Shown piece by piece: positions 8,914 to 17,271 of a stretch of DNA of 64,000 nucleotides. Each line of letters opens with the position of its first letter. The first letter of the stretch is position 1. The stretch spans positions 1 to 64,000 of the forward strand of contig NZ_JBLOUI010000006.1 in the NCBI RefSeq assembly GCF_047807365.1, given 5' to 3'. The position numbers were made by a program, and so were the translations under genes. This stretch comes from Peptacetobacter sp900539645 (GTDB taxonomy: Bacteria > Bacillota > Clostridia > Peptostreptococcales > Peptostreptococcaceae). A model generated the notes under the pieces. That model had not been told where the DNA came from. It worked only from the letters and a program-made list of their open reading frames with translations, and ran no database searches.

Positions 8914-8951
8914 AAGCCGCATAGAAATATAAACTATGCGGCTTTTATTTT
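8914..8951 (+). terminator. Second tandem terminator before the transporter operon
   Basis: An 11-bp stem (8914-8924 with 8934-8944, AGCCGCATAG type) is followed by a T-rich tail. It stands 40 bases after the first terminator, and its arms resemble that terminator, so transcripts must pass two similar stops before the permease gene. Confidence 0.8.
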
Positions 8952-9024
8952 TACAATTTTCACTTTGAAAGTTTAGTTATTAAAAATAAAATCAAAAAAA
9001 TTTTTAAGAGGAGTGTTTAAATTT

Positions 9025-9864
9025 ATGATTTCAGTAGTTACACAAAGTTTAATTTTAGCAATTATGGCGATTGGGGTATACATTACCTTCAAAATACTAG
9101 ACTTCCCAGATATGACAGCAGATGGAAGTTACACAATGGGAGCTGCAATATCAGCAGCAACACTTGCAGGAGGATTAAATCCACTAGTTGGAGTACTACT
9201 TGCAGTAGTTGGAGGAGCTTTAGCCGGAATGGTTACAGGACTTCTTCATATAAAGGTTAAAATATCTAACCTATTATCAGGAATACTTACAATGGGAATG
9301 CTTTACTCAATAAATCTTAGAATAATGGGAAAATCAAACATACCACTATTCACATTCCCTAACCTTTTCAAAGGTGATATACCACCAGTAGTAATAGCAC
9401 TTATATTTGTACTTATAGCAAAAATATTACTTGATTTATTCTTAAAAACAGGGCTTGGATACACTTTAAAAGGTGTTGGAGATAATGAACAGATGATAAA
9501 ATCACTTGGAATAAATATCGGAAATATAAAAATACTAGGACTTATGATATCAAATGCTTTAATATCTCTATCAGGAGCTCTAATGGCACAGTTCCAAGGA
9601 TTCGCAGATGTAACAATGGGAATTGGTACTCTAGTACTTGGTATAGCATCAATAATAATAGGACTTACACTATTCAAAAAAATAAGAGCTGTCGAAGCTA
9701 CAACAGCAATACTAATAGGTGCTTTCATATACCAGTTCACTATCTACTTCGCATTAAACTTAGGAATGCTTTCTACAGATCTAAAACTTATAAGTTCACT
9801 TGTAATAGTTGCATTCTTAGCAGTAGGTAATCTTCAGTTAAAGAAAAAAACAGCTAAAGAATAA
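9025..9864 (+). CDS. ABC transporter permease (TrpY-like, amino-acid type)
   Basis: The 279-residue integral membrane permease is predicted to form the channel for a substrate delivered by the lipoproteins encoded downstream. It has roughly eight to nine hydrophobic segments, and conserved-looking ITFKILDFPDMTADGSYTMG and LGYTLKGVGDNEQMIKSLGI loops, typical of branched-chain-like permeases paired with TrpX-type binding proteins. The ATG at 9025 is preferred over GTG at 9013, because the GTG abuts the AAGAGGAG site. It is the first gene of a permease-ATPase-binding protein operon behind the attenuator. Aromatic specificity is inferred from the leader codons, not from the permease. Confidence 0.88.
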   Translation: MISVVTQSLILAIMAIGVYITFKILDFPDMTADGSYTMGAAISAATLAGGLNPLVGVLLAVVGGALAGMVTGLLHIKVKISNLLSGILTMGMLYSINLRIMGKSNIPLFTFPNLFKGDIPPVVIALIFVLIAKILLDLFLKTGLGYTLKGVGDNEQMIKSLGINIGNIKILGLMISNALISLSGALMAQFQGFADVTMGIGTLVLGIASIIIGLTLFKKIRAVEATTAILIGAFIYQFTIYFALNLGMLSTDLKLISSLVIVAFLAVGNLQLKKKTAKE

Positions 9865-9917
9865 AATTTATATTAAAAATACAGATAGAATTAAAACATA
9901 AAAAAGGAGAGATAAAA

Positions 9918-10673
9918 ATGCTACAGCTTAAAAAAATAACTAAAACCTTCCCAAATCCATGTGGAGATGACAATACAGTTTTAAACAAACTTTCAATAGA
10001 TATACCAGACGGAGAATTTGTTTGCATAGTAGGTAGTAATGGTACTGGTAAATCTACTCTATTAAATATAATCTCAGGATTATTAAAAGAAACATCAGGA
10101 CAGATTTTATTAGATGGAACAGATATCAGTAATCTTCCTGAACATAGAAAAACTCAGGTAATCAGTAGAGTTTTCCAAAATCCAAGCTTAGGAACTTGTC
10201 CTTCTATGACAGTTAGAGAAAATCTTTCTCTAGCATTAAACAAAGGAAAACTTTTAAATCTTAGAAAATGCCTAAGACATACAGATGATAAACTTGAATC
10301 TTTATTAGAAGGCATATCTCTTGATTTAAAAAAATTCCTTGATACTCAGGTTCAGTTCTTATCAGGAGGACAAAGACAGTCATTATCGCTAATAATGTCT
10401 TGTTTAGCAGATCCAAAGGTACTACTACTTGATGAACATACAGCAGCTTTAGATCCAAAAACATCAAATGAGGTAATAGCTCTTACTAACGAAATTGTTA
10501 GAAAGAAAAACATAACTACTCTTATGGTTACTCATAACTTAAAACACGCTCTAGAATACGGAGATAGACTTGTTATGCTACACAAAGGTGAAATAGTAAT
10601 GGATGTTAACGGCGAAGATAAGAAAAAAATGACTGTTGAAGACATTTTAGAAAAATTCGAATACGCTGTATAA
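9918..10673 (+). CDS. ABC transporter ATP-binding protein
   Basis: The 251-residue cytoplasmic ATPase energises the permease encoded just upstream. It has Walker A GSNGTGKST (about residues 41-49), the signature LSGGQRQ (about 147-153), Walker B VLLLDEHTAALD (about 167-178) and an H-loop in VTHNL. It starts at ATG with AAAAGGAGAG upstream and lies 53 bases after the permease gene. All catalytic motifs are intact, so this half of the transporter should be functional. Confidence 0.95.
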   Translation: MLQLKKITKTFPNPCGDDNTVLNKLSIDIPDGEFVCIVGSNGTGKSTLLNIISGLLKETSGQILLDGTDISNLPEHRKTQVISRVFQNPSLGTCPSMTVRENLSLALNKGKLLNLRKCLRHTDDKLESLLEGISLDLKKFLDTQVQFLSGGQRQSLSLIMSCLADPKVLLLDEHTAALDPKTSNEVIALTNEIVRKKNITTLMVTHNLKHALEYGDRLVMLHKGEIVMDVNGEDKKKMTVEDILEKFEYAV

Positions 10674-10720
10674 AAAATACCAAATCAAATCAAAAAACTA
10701 AAAAAACGGAGGAAATTATT

Positions 10721-11719
10721 ATGAAAATCAACAAAAAACTAATCGCACTTATAACTACAGGAATTTTATCCGTATCAATGCTTACTGGATGTTCTGGTGG
10801 AGGTGAATCTTCTTCGAATGAAGTTAAGAAAGTTGGTATAACCCAGCTTGTAGAACATCCTTCTCTTGACCAGACTAAAGAAGGATTCATAAAAGCACTA
10901 GAAGATAACGGATATAAAGACGGAGAAAATGTAGAAATAGATTATCAGAATGCTCAGAACGACAATCCTACTTCTCAGACAATAGCAAGTAATTTCGTAA
11001 ATGATAAAAAAGATTTAATATATGCAATATCTACTCCATCAGCTCAGGCTGCATTCAACGCTACACAGGATATACCTGTACTATTCACAGCTGTAACTGA
11101 TCCGGTAGAAGCAGGACTAGTAAAATCTTTAGATAATAAAGATGGCGGAAATGTAACAGGAACATCAGACTTCCTTTCAATAGACAAAACTATGTCTTTA
11201 GTTGAAAAATTAACTCCACAAGCTAAAAAAATAGCTGTTATCTACTCTACAAGTGAAGTTAACTCTAAAGTTCAGGTTGATTCTTTAAAAGAATACGCTA
11301 AAACTAAAGGTTGGGAAGTAATAGAAAAAGGAATCAGCGCATCTTCAGAAGTAAATCAGGCTATAACTTCAGTTGTTGGTAAAGCAGATGTTCTTTATGT
11401 TCCAACAGATAACCTAGTTGTATCTTCAATGCCTATAATAGCAAAAGTTGCTAATGAAAATAAATTACCTATAATAGCATCTGATGAAGGTTCTGTAACA
11501 TCTGGAGCTCTTGCTTGTGGTGGTGTTGACTATTATCAGCTAGGATACAAAACTGGTGAAATGGCAGTTCAGATATTAAAAGGTGAAAAACAGCCTTCTG
11601 ATCTAGCTGTAGAAACTATGGACGAACCAGTTATAACTATGAATGAAGATACTATGAAAACTTTAGGCATAGAAAAACCAGCTGATATGGACGTAAAACT
11701 TGTAAAAACAGAAAACTAA
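10721..11719 (+). CDS. ABC transporter substrate-binding lipoprotein (TrpX-like), copy 1
   Basis: The 332-residue protein has a lipoprotein signal peptide with lipobox LTGC (Cys24), then a two-lobed periplasmic-binding fold of the ABC_sub_bind/TrpX family. Family landmarks are KKVGITQLVEHPSLDQ, the NDNPTSQTIASNFV segment, FTAVTDPVEAGLVKS, VIYSTSEVNSKVQV and YVPTDNLVVSSMP. It would sit on the outer face of the membrane and hand substrate to the permease. GGAGG lies at good spacing before ATG. It is the third gene of the attenuated operon and has a close paralogue 530 bases downstream. Confidence 0.92.
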   Translation: MKINKKLIALITTGILSVSMLTGCSGGGESSSNEVKKVGITQLVEHPSLDQTKEGFIKALEDNGYKDGENVEIDYQNAQNDNPTSQTIASNFVNDKKDLIYAISTPSAQAAFNATQDIPVLFTAVTDPVEAGLVKSLDNKDGGNVTGTSDFLSIDKTMSLVEKLTPQAKKIAVIYSTSEVNSKVQVDSLKEYAKTKGWEVIEKGISASSEVNQAITSVVGKADVLYVPTDNLVVSSMPIIAKVANENKLPIIASDEGSVTSGALACGGVDYYQLGYKTGEMAVQILKGEKQPSDLAVETMDEPVITMNEDTMKTLGIEKPADMDVKLVKTEN

Positions 11720-11767
11720 GATTTATTTATATAACGAAAAACAATTTAATAAATTTTCAAAAAACTC

Positions 11768-11796
11768 TTGACACTATGCATTTTATATTTTAGAAT
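11768..11796 (+). promoter_or_regulatory. Sigma-A-type promoter of the second binding-protein gene
   Basis: TTGACA (11768-11773) and TAGAAT (11791-11796) are separated by 17 bases, the same geometry as the promoter at 8567. The second binding protein thus has its own transcription unit. Confidence 0.85.
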
Positions 11797-11899
11797 ATAT
11801 ACAAGTTCAAAAGATAATCAATTTTCAGTAAATTAAAAGAATTGTAAAATATTATTTCAAGAACTAATAAATTATAACGAATTAAAAGGAGAAACTATC

Positions 11900-11944
11900 A
11901 TGAAAACTAGACTTTATTATTACTATTATAACCTATATATTTAG
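11900..11944 (+). CDS. Poly-tyrosine leader peptide MKTRLYYYYYNLYI
   Basis: A 14-codon ORF starts at ATG with AAAGGAGAA upstream. It contains six Tyr codons, five of them consecutive (11915-11929). Bases 11924-11933 (Tyr-Tyr-Asn codons) are exactly complementary to 12020-12029, the arm that otherwise forms an antiterminator. A run of the regulatory amino acid overlapping a competing RNA arm is the hallmark of leader-peptide attenuation, here by tyrosyl-tRNA supply. Confidence 0.88.
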   Translation: MKTRLYYYYYNLYI

Positions 11945-12101
11945 AGGCTGTATCTAATAAAAACACTTTGTACGGATACAGACCTCGGTAAATACAATCC
12001 AGGGCTTTGTGTCTGTGCAGGTTATAATAAGTCAATTTTTATGAAGTTTCATTACTTATATATAAGCCGCATAGATTGAGAATTATGTGGCTTTCTTTTT
12101 T
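11924..12101 (+). promoter_or_regulatory. Tyrosine-responsive attenuator with alternative hairpins (copy 2)
   Basis: Region 1 (11924-11933) pairs perfectly over 10 bp with 12020-12029. A hairpin of 11 bp with one bulge (11944-11954 with 11975-11986) nests inside. The antiterminator pairs 12020-12032 (GGTTATAATAAGT) with 12054-12068 (ACTTATATATAAGCC), 13 bp with two single-base bulges. The terminator pairs 12064-12073 with 12084-12093. The antiterminator consumes AAGCC of the terminator stem. The order and logic match copy 1 at 8713, although the sequences differ. No T-box motif is seen. Confidence 0.8.
12064..12101 (+). terminator. Attenuator terminator 1 of the second binding-protein gene
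   Basis: AAGCCGCATA (12064-12073) pairs with TATGTGGCTT (12084-12093), with one G-U pair, followed by a T-rich tail. Its left arm overlaps the antiterminator. Confidence 0.82.
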
Positions 12102-12121
12102 ATAGTAATATAATAATCAAT

Positions 12122-12161
12122 AAAAGCCATGTAGTCTTAAACTATATGGCTTTTATTTTTT
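12122..12161 (+). terminator. Second tandem terminator before the second binding-protein gene
   Basis: A 14-bp stem (12122-12135 with 12141-12154, one G-U pair, 5-base loop) is followed by a run of T. It repeats the two-terminator layout found at 8844-8951. Confidence 0.85.
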
Positions 12162-12248
12162 CCCTGGAACTCGAATCATAACATTAAAAAATTAAAAATA
12201 GCATAATCGAAACTTCAAATAAAATAAATTAACTTGGAGGAAAATAAA

Positions 12249-13238
12249 TTGAAATTAAATAAAAAATTATTATCTTTAGTATTATCATTAACATTAGGAG
12301 TAACATTACTTACAGGATGCTCAGGTAGCAGTGAATCTTCTGATTCAACTGATGAAGTTAAAAAAGTTGGTATAACTCAGTTAGTTGAACATCCAGCACT
12401 TGATCAGGCAAAAGAAGGATTTGTAGAAGGACTTAAAGAAAACGGATTTGTAGAAGGTGAAAACTTAGAAATAGATTTCCAGAATGCTCAGAACGACAAC
12501 CCTACTTCTCAGACAATAGCAAGCAACTTTGTAAACGATAAAAAAGACCTAATATTCGCAATATCTACTCCATCTGCTCAGGCAGCATTAAACGCTACTC
12601 AGGATATCCCAATAGTGTTCACAGCAGTTACAGATGCAGTTGAAGCAGGACTTGTAAAAAGCAATGAATCATCAGAAAATAATGTAACAGGTACATCTGA
12701 CGCAATACCAGTAGCTAAAGCATTAGAACTTATAAAAAAATTCGTACCAGATGTTAAAACAATAGGTGTTGTATGCAATACAAGTGAAATAAACTCTAAA
12801 TTACAGGTAGATGCTTTAAGAGAAGCAGCTGAAAAAGAAGGAATAAAAGTAGTAGACAAAGGTGCAACTCAGGCAAATGAAGTTAACCAGGCAGTTGCAG
12901 CAGTTGCAAAAGAAGCAGATGTAATATTCGCTCCTACAGATAACTTAGTAGCATCTTCAATGCCAATAATAACTAAAGTAGCAACTGAAAACAAAATACC
13001 AGTTATAGGTTCTGAAGAAGGACATGTTGAAAATGGTGCACTAGCTTGCAACGGAATAAGCTACAAAGAACTTGGTAAAAAAGCTGGAGAAATGGCAGCT
13101 CAGATACTAAAAGATGAAAAACAGCCTTCTGAAATACCTGTAACTACACTTGATGAAACTGAAACAATAATAAACAAATCAACAATGGAAACACTTGGAA
13201 TAAAAGATCCTCAGATAGAAAACGCAACATTTAAATAA
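12249..13238 (+). CDS. ABC transporter substrate-binding lipoprotein (TrpX-like), copy 2
   Basis: The 329-residue paralogue of the protein at 10721 shares most of its length with it, including VGITQLVEHPALDQ, NDNPTSQTIASNFV and PTDNLVASSMPII. The signal peptide ends in lipobox LTGC. I choose the TTG at 12249, because GGAGG lies eight bases upstream and the resulting start (MKLNKKLLSL) matches copy 1; a TTG at 12234 would bury the ribosome-binding site. No permease or ATPase follows, so this protein probably feeds the transporter encoded upstream under separate tyrosine-leader control. Part of the coding sequence is nearly identical at DNA level to copy 1, suggesting tandem duplication. Confidence 0.9.
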   Translation: MKLNKKLLSLVLSLTLGVTLLTGCSGSSESSDSTDEVKKVGITQLVEHPALDQAKEGFVEGLKENGFVEGENLEIDFQNAQNDNPTSQTIASNFVNDKKDLIFAISTPSAQAALNATQDIPIVFTAVTDAVEAGLVKSNESSENNVTGTSDAIPVAKALELIKKFVPDVKTIGVVCNTSEINSKLQVDALREAAEKEGIKVVDKGATQANEVNQAVAAVAKEADVIFAPTDNLVASSMPIITKVATENKIPVIGSEEGHVENGALACNGISYKELGKKAGEMAAQILKDEKQPSEIPVTTLDETETIINKSTMETLGIKDPQIENATFK

Positions 13239-13250
13239 GAATTAGAAAAT

Positions 13251-13282
13251 GGCTGTTGTAGTATTTGCAACAGCCTATTTTT
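13251..13282 (+). terminator. Terminator after the second binding-protein gene
   Basis: GGCTGTTG (13251-13258) pairs with CAACAGCC (13268-13275), followed by a T-rich tail. Confidence 0.8.
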
Positions 13283-13370
13283 ATGTATATAATCGCAATT
13301 ATATTCCTACGTTAATGCTAGTTCTCTATCGGATTCGGAGCTACAGGCAAAATAGCGAATATATTAAAAA

Positions 13371-13559
13371 GGCTGTTTCAAATATTTTTAGAATGTAATC
13401 ATCTTTGCTTAAAATCGCAAATAAATCAAAACCGACAATCTGCAAGCGCCTCGCAACTTTCAAATGTTTTATATTAATGTGCGAGGCGCTGAAGCCTGGA
13501 GGTGAGATTATTTGCGATTTCAAGCTTTTAGATATTATACTAAAAAATTTGAAACAGCC
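13371..13559 (+). repeat. Structured intergenic repeat, copy A (GACAATCTG / GAAGCCTGGAG family)
   Basis: Nested inverted repeats are visible: terminal arms 13371-13391 with 13540-13559 (GGCTGTTTCAAAT type), a middle stem 13412-13427 with 13506-13520, and a perfect 11-bp inner stem 13445-13455 with 13480-13490. On either side of the inner stem are GACAATCTGCA (13434-13444) and GAAGCCTGGAG (13491-13501). Copies B (25.3 kb) and C (61.4 kb) keep these two boxes with different but still pairing stems. It has no ORF. A non-coding RNA or a small mobile structured element is likely. Confidence 0.7.
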
Positions 13560-13574
13560 TCTTTCTATATATCA

Positions 13575-14009
13575 CTATTTTGTTCCTGTAGATCCGAATC
13601 CACCTTTTCCTCTTTCTGAGTCAGTTAGTTCTTCTACTTCTACTACATTTACTTCGTATATTGGTTTTATTACCATCTGAGCAATTTTCATATGTTTTTC
13701 TACAACAAATGTTTCTTTCCCATGGTTTATAAGTATTACACCTATTTCTCCTCTATACCCTTCATCTATTGTTCCAGGAGTATTTAAAACAGTTATAGAA
13801 TGTTTTAAAGCTAGTCCACTTCTTGGTCTAACCTGAGCTTCTGTCATATGAGGAAGCTGTATTGCTATTCCAGTTTTTATTAGTCTAGTTTCCCCTACTG
13901 GTATTTCAACTTCAGAAGTTGAGTAAAGGTCCATACCTGCATCGCCTTTGTGTGCAAAATTAGGTATTATCGCATCTTCATTTAATTTTTTTATTTTAAG
14001 TTCAAACAT
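13575..14009 (-). CDS. dut: dUTP diphosphatase
   Basis: The 144-residue trimeric dUTPase hydrolyses dUTP to dUMP and pyrophosphate, keeping uracil out of DNA and feeding dTMP synthesis. All five motifs are visible: HKGDAGMDL, VRPRSGLALK, NTPGTIDEGYRGEIGV, KIAQMVI and the C-terminal GKGGFGSTGTK. Length is normal. ATG has a GGAGG-type site upstream. It is a single gene; repeat copy A lies directly behind its stop. Confidence 0.95.
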   Translation of the reverse strand: MFELKIKKLNEDAIIPNFAHKGDAGMDLYSTSEVEIPVGETRLIKTGIAIQLPHMTEAQVRPRSGLALKHSITVLNTPGTIDEGYRGEIGVILINHGKETFVVEKHMKIAQMVIKPIYEVNVVEVEELTDSERGKGGFGSTGTK

Positions 14010-14175
14010 GTGTTCCCTCCATTATTGATAAATTTCTACATTTATTATATACTAAGTAAGTGCAATTTTGTATATAATTTAAATGTAAAGTTTTATAGAA
14101 TCATTTATAAAATAAATTTTAAAAAGTTATAAATATATTTAAAGATTATAAAATAAGTAAAAAGGTGGCGAGCAG

Positions 14176-16428
14176 ATGAAATTAATACTGGCAGAAAAGC
14201 CGTCAGTAGCAAAGACCATAGCCTCTTTCTTAGGTGCTAAAACAAGAAATAAAGGCTATTTCGAGGGAAATGGATATATAGTTACTTATGCTGTAGGACA
14301 TTTAGTTTCCCTTTATGACGTAAAAGACTACGACAAAGAAAAATATTCTGGCTCTTGGAAAATGGAAAACTTCCCCTTTATTCCGCCAGATAAATTTAAA
14401 TTTAAAGTAGATAAAAGCAAAAGAGAACAGTTTAATATAATAAAATCTCTAATTAAAAGAGATGATATTGAATGCATAATAAACGCAACCGATAATGATA
14501 GAGAGGGAGAGCTTATAGCATTTTTAATTTTCTTCCTTATAAAACCAAAAATTCCTATAAAGAGAATACTAGTAAATGAATGGACTCCTGAGGATATAAC
14601 TAGAGGTATGGAAAACCTTAAGGAAAACAACGAAATGTTAAACCTTCAAGCTGCTGGATACACTCGACTTATAACTGACTGGCTTATAGGGATAAATTTC
14701 ACATCAGTTGCTACTTTAAAATATGGAAACGGAAAAATGTTAAACATTGGTAGAGTTATCCTACCTACAGTTAAATTAATCTACGATAGAGATATGGAAA
14801 TCAAAAATTTCGTACCTGAAACATATTACGAAATAGAAGGAAAGTTCGGAGCTGCGAACGGAACTTATAAAGGTAAGTACATATTTAAAGGAAAAGAAAG
14901 TAGAATCGACGATTTAGAAGAATGTCAGAAAATAGTATCTGATATAAAATCGGATAAAGGTGTTATAAAAGATAAGAAAGTTACAAATACTAAAGAATAT
15001 GCTCCAAAGCTATTCTCCCTTACATCTTTACAGGGGTATATTACTTCTAAATACGCTAGATTTACTTCTGACAAGGTACTTAGTGTCTGTCAATCTCTTT
15101 ATGAAGGAAAGGGAAAAGGTGGATTTATCACATATCCTAGAACAGACTCTATCTATCTAGAAGAAAGTTTAGCATCTAAAGCTGAACAGACTTTAAATAA
15201 AATAAAAGAAAATCTTCCTTATAAAGATAAAATCAAATTCACTAAAACTAAAAGAGTTTTTGACTCTTCAAAGGTAGATAGCCACAGTGCCATAATGCCT
15301 ACTTACATACTTCCAACAGGACTTACTGAAGATGAGATGATAGTATACAACGCTATAAGAGATAGATTTGTCGCAAGCTTCATGCCTCCTGCAGAATTTG
15401 AAAATACAGATATAAAAACAGATGTAGACGGAAAAATATTCCAAACTAAAGGAAAAGTTCTAAAATCTAAGGGATACTTAGAAGTATATAATAAAGAAGA
15501 TAAAAGTGAACTCCTTCCTTTTGTTGAAAAAGGAGAGGAAGTAGATGTGCTAGGTGTTGCACCAGTTGAAAAGCAGACTACTCCACCAAAATCATACACA
15601 GAGGATACACTTCTAAAAGCCATGAAAAACTGTGGTAAAAATGTATCTGATGACGATACAACTGTACTTTCTGGATATTCAATCGGTACATCAGCTACTA
15701 GAGCTGATGTCCTTAAAAAGATAAAAGATGTCGGTTATGTTAAAAAGAAAGGTAAATCATACTATATAACAGAGCTTGGAATAAATCTCGTTGAAATCTT
15801 CCCTGTAAAAGAGCTTTTAGACGTCGATTTTACAGGTAAACTAGAAAAAAGTCTGAGCGATATTCAGAAAGGACAATTCACTAGAAAAGAATACCTTAAC
15901 AATATCTGCTCTTTCGTGGTAAGAAGTGTAAATACTATGAAAATGGATTCAAGAAAAAATATAAATCCAGAACACTATGTTTACAGTACTAAATATAAAA
16001 AATACGTCAAAGAATCTTCTCTAAAATCTATGGAAGAAAAAAGTAAATCTGGTGCTAAAACTACAAAGGCTAAAAAATCAGATTCAAGCTCAACAAAAGC
16101 ATCTTCTTCAAAATCCACTTCAAAAGATTCTGGAGAAAAACAAAGCTTAGGTAAATGTCCTGTATGTGGTTCTAACGTATATGAATATGAAAAAGGATTC
16201 TTCTGTGAAAACTACAAAGAATGTAGATATGGAATTTGGAACGAAGATCAATGTTTTAAAAAGTTTAAAAAGAAACCTAACAAAACTATGGTAAAATCAC
16301 TGCTAAAAAAAGGTGAAGCTAAAGTAAAATCATTTACCGATGCAAGTGGGAATAAGTTTGATGCTATAGTTAAATATCAAAAAAATCCAGCCAATGGAGC
16401 TTATGGTTGGATAATAGAAAGAATATAA
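14176..16428 (+). CDS. topB: DNA topoisomerase III
   Basis: The 750-residue type IA topoisomerase relaxes and decatenates DNA by single-strand passage. The Toprim domain (1-145) has LAEKPSVAKTIA and the metal-binding TDNDREGEL. The catalytic tyrosine lies in GGFITYPRTDS (about residue 320). SYTEDTLLKAMKN and SGYSIGTSATRADVLKKI belong to the topoisomerase fold. A Ser/Lys-rich linker (about 620-655) leads to a C-terminal zinc ribbon with CPVCGSNVYEYEKGFFC. AGGTGG precedes the ATG. It is one of the few plus-strand genes and ends in a terminator shared with the convergent neighbour. Confidence 0.93.
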   Translation: MKLILAEKPSVAKTIASFLGAKTRNKGYFEGNGYIVTYAVGHLVSLYDVKDYDKEKYSGSWKMENFPFIPPDKFKFKVDKSKREQFNIIKSLIKRDDIECIINATDNDREGELIAFLIFFLIKPKIPIKRILVNEWTPEDITRGMENLKENNEMLNLQAAGYTRLITDWLIGINFTSVATLKYGNGKMLNIGRVILPTVKLIYDRDMEIKNFVPETYYEIEGKFGAANGTYKGKYIFKGKESRIDDLEECQKIVSDIKSDKGVIKDKKVTNTKEYAPKLFSLTSLQGYITSKYARFTSDKVLSVCQSLYEGKGKGGFITYPRTDSIYLEESLASKAEQTLNKIKENLPYKDKIKFTKTKRVFDSSKVDSHSAIMPTYILPTGLTEDEMIVYNAIRDRFVASFMPPAEFENTDIKTDVDGKIFQTKGKVLKSKGYLEVYNKEDKSELLPFVEKGEEVDVLGVAPVEKQTTPPKSYTEDTLLKAMKNCGKNVSDDDTTVLSGYSIGTSATRADVLKKIKDVGYVKKKGKSYYITELGINLVEIFPVKELLDVDFTGKLEKSLSDIQKGQFTRKEYLNNICSFVVRSVNTMKMDSRKNINPEHYVYSTKYKKYVKESSLKSMEEKSKSGAKTTKAKKSDSSSTKASSSKSTSKDSGEKQSLGKCPVCGSNVYEYEKGFFCENYKECRYGIWNEDQCFKKFKKKPNKTMVKSLLKKGEAKVKSFTDASGNKFDAIVKYQKNPANGAYGWIIERI

Positions 16429-16443
16429 TTATAATAACAAACC

Positions 16444-16474
16444 AAAGGCGATTGAAATCTCTCAATCGCCTTTT
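16444..16474. terminator. Bidirectional terminator between topB and the deacetylase gene
   Basis: A perfect 12-bp stem (16444-16455 with 16462-16473) is flanked by A on the left and T on the right, between convergent genes. Confidence 0.88.
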
Positions 16475-16476
16475 AT

Positions 16477-17271
16477 TTAGTAAATACTTAATACTGATGT
16501 ATAGTCAGGATCTTTATATAAATGATCGAAGTATGAGTGGGCAGAGGTATATCCTATTCCCAATTTTCCTCTATTTTCATCTATAACCTTGTACTGATCC
16601 ATAGCTTTTTTAGCTCTATCTCTTTCAGCTTCAGTTTCTGATTTATAGTATTCTCTTTTGTCTTCTGGTATATATTTTATGTATTTTGGTTTCATAAAAT
16701 ATCTAGCATCCTTTATTTTGTGCTCATCGCTAAGTCTTTTCAAAACTTCTCCATTTTTTCTGTGCATTATATGATCATCGTATTTATAATGATGTGCCAC
16801 ATGTGTAACACTTCCAAGTTCATTTTCAAATTTCAGCATAGTCTTTTCCATAAGTTCATAATGAGTTCCAGATTTATTATCATCATCTGCAAGTATTATT
16901 ATATTCTTTTCTTTAACACCAAGTTCAAATAAAGCTGCTTTGAATTCATTATTTCTAAGTGTTTCTTTTTCTTTTCTAGAAAGTCCTTTAAATCTAGGAT
17001 TTCTTGCAAAAACATTTACACCTGAACCATCTGAAACTAGTACAACATATACATTGTCAGCTCCACGCTCTTCTATTGCCTTTGTAATTGCACTAACTCC
17101 CCATAAAATTTCATCATCTTGATGTTGTGGATAAAATACAACATGTTGTTTAAAGCTTTTGTTTGTTATTTTATCAATTATATTATCTTGAGCACCTAAA
17201 GCTGTATTCGCTATTCCTAAAAACAAAATTGAAAGCATACTAATAATTATTTTTATTTTTTTATTTTTCAT
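16477..17271 (-). CDS. Secreted PIG-L/LmbE family deacetylase
   Basis: The 264-residue protein starts with a signal peptide (about residues 1-26, cut after NTALGA). A PIG-L domain of zinc-dependent N-acetylglucosaminyl deacetylases follows. The metal motif appears as HQDDEI (about 51-56) rather than the usual HPDDE, keeping His and both Asp residues. VLVSDGSG and a late HH-YDDHIMHR region supply the other ligands. It probably acts on N-acetyl sugars outside the membrane, for example in cell wall or capsule, but the substrate is unknown. AGAGGTG lies before ATG. It is a single-gene unit. Confidence 0.82.
   Translation of the reverse strand: MKNKKIKIIISMLSILFLGIANTALGAQDNIIDKITNKSFKQHVVFYPQHQDDEILWGVSAITKAIEERGADNVYVVLVSDGSGVNVFARNPRFKGLSRKEKETLRNNEFKAALFELGVKEKNIIILADDDNKSGTHYELMEKTMLKFENELGSVTHVAHHYKYDDHIMHRKNGEVLKRLSDEHKIKDARYFMKPKYIKYIPEDKREYYKSETEAERDRAKKAMDQYKVIDENRGKLGIGYTSAHSYFDHLYKDPDYTSVLSIY

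Noticed and set aside
8640..12160. T-box riboswitches before the two binding-protein units
   Set aside because: No T-box consensus or specifier-loop layout is visible; both leaders instead have short ORFs with aromatic codon runs and competing hairpins.
13405..13680. Plus-strand 91-codon ORF across repeat copy A
   Set aside because: It runs through the conserved repeat boxes and into the dut gene on the opposite strand; no family resemblance and no ribosome-binding site.
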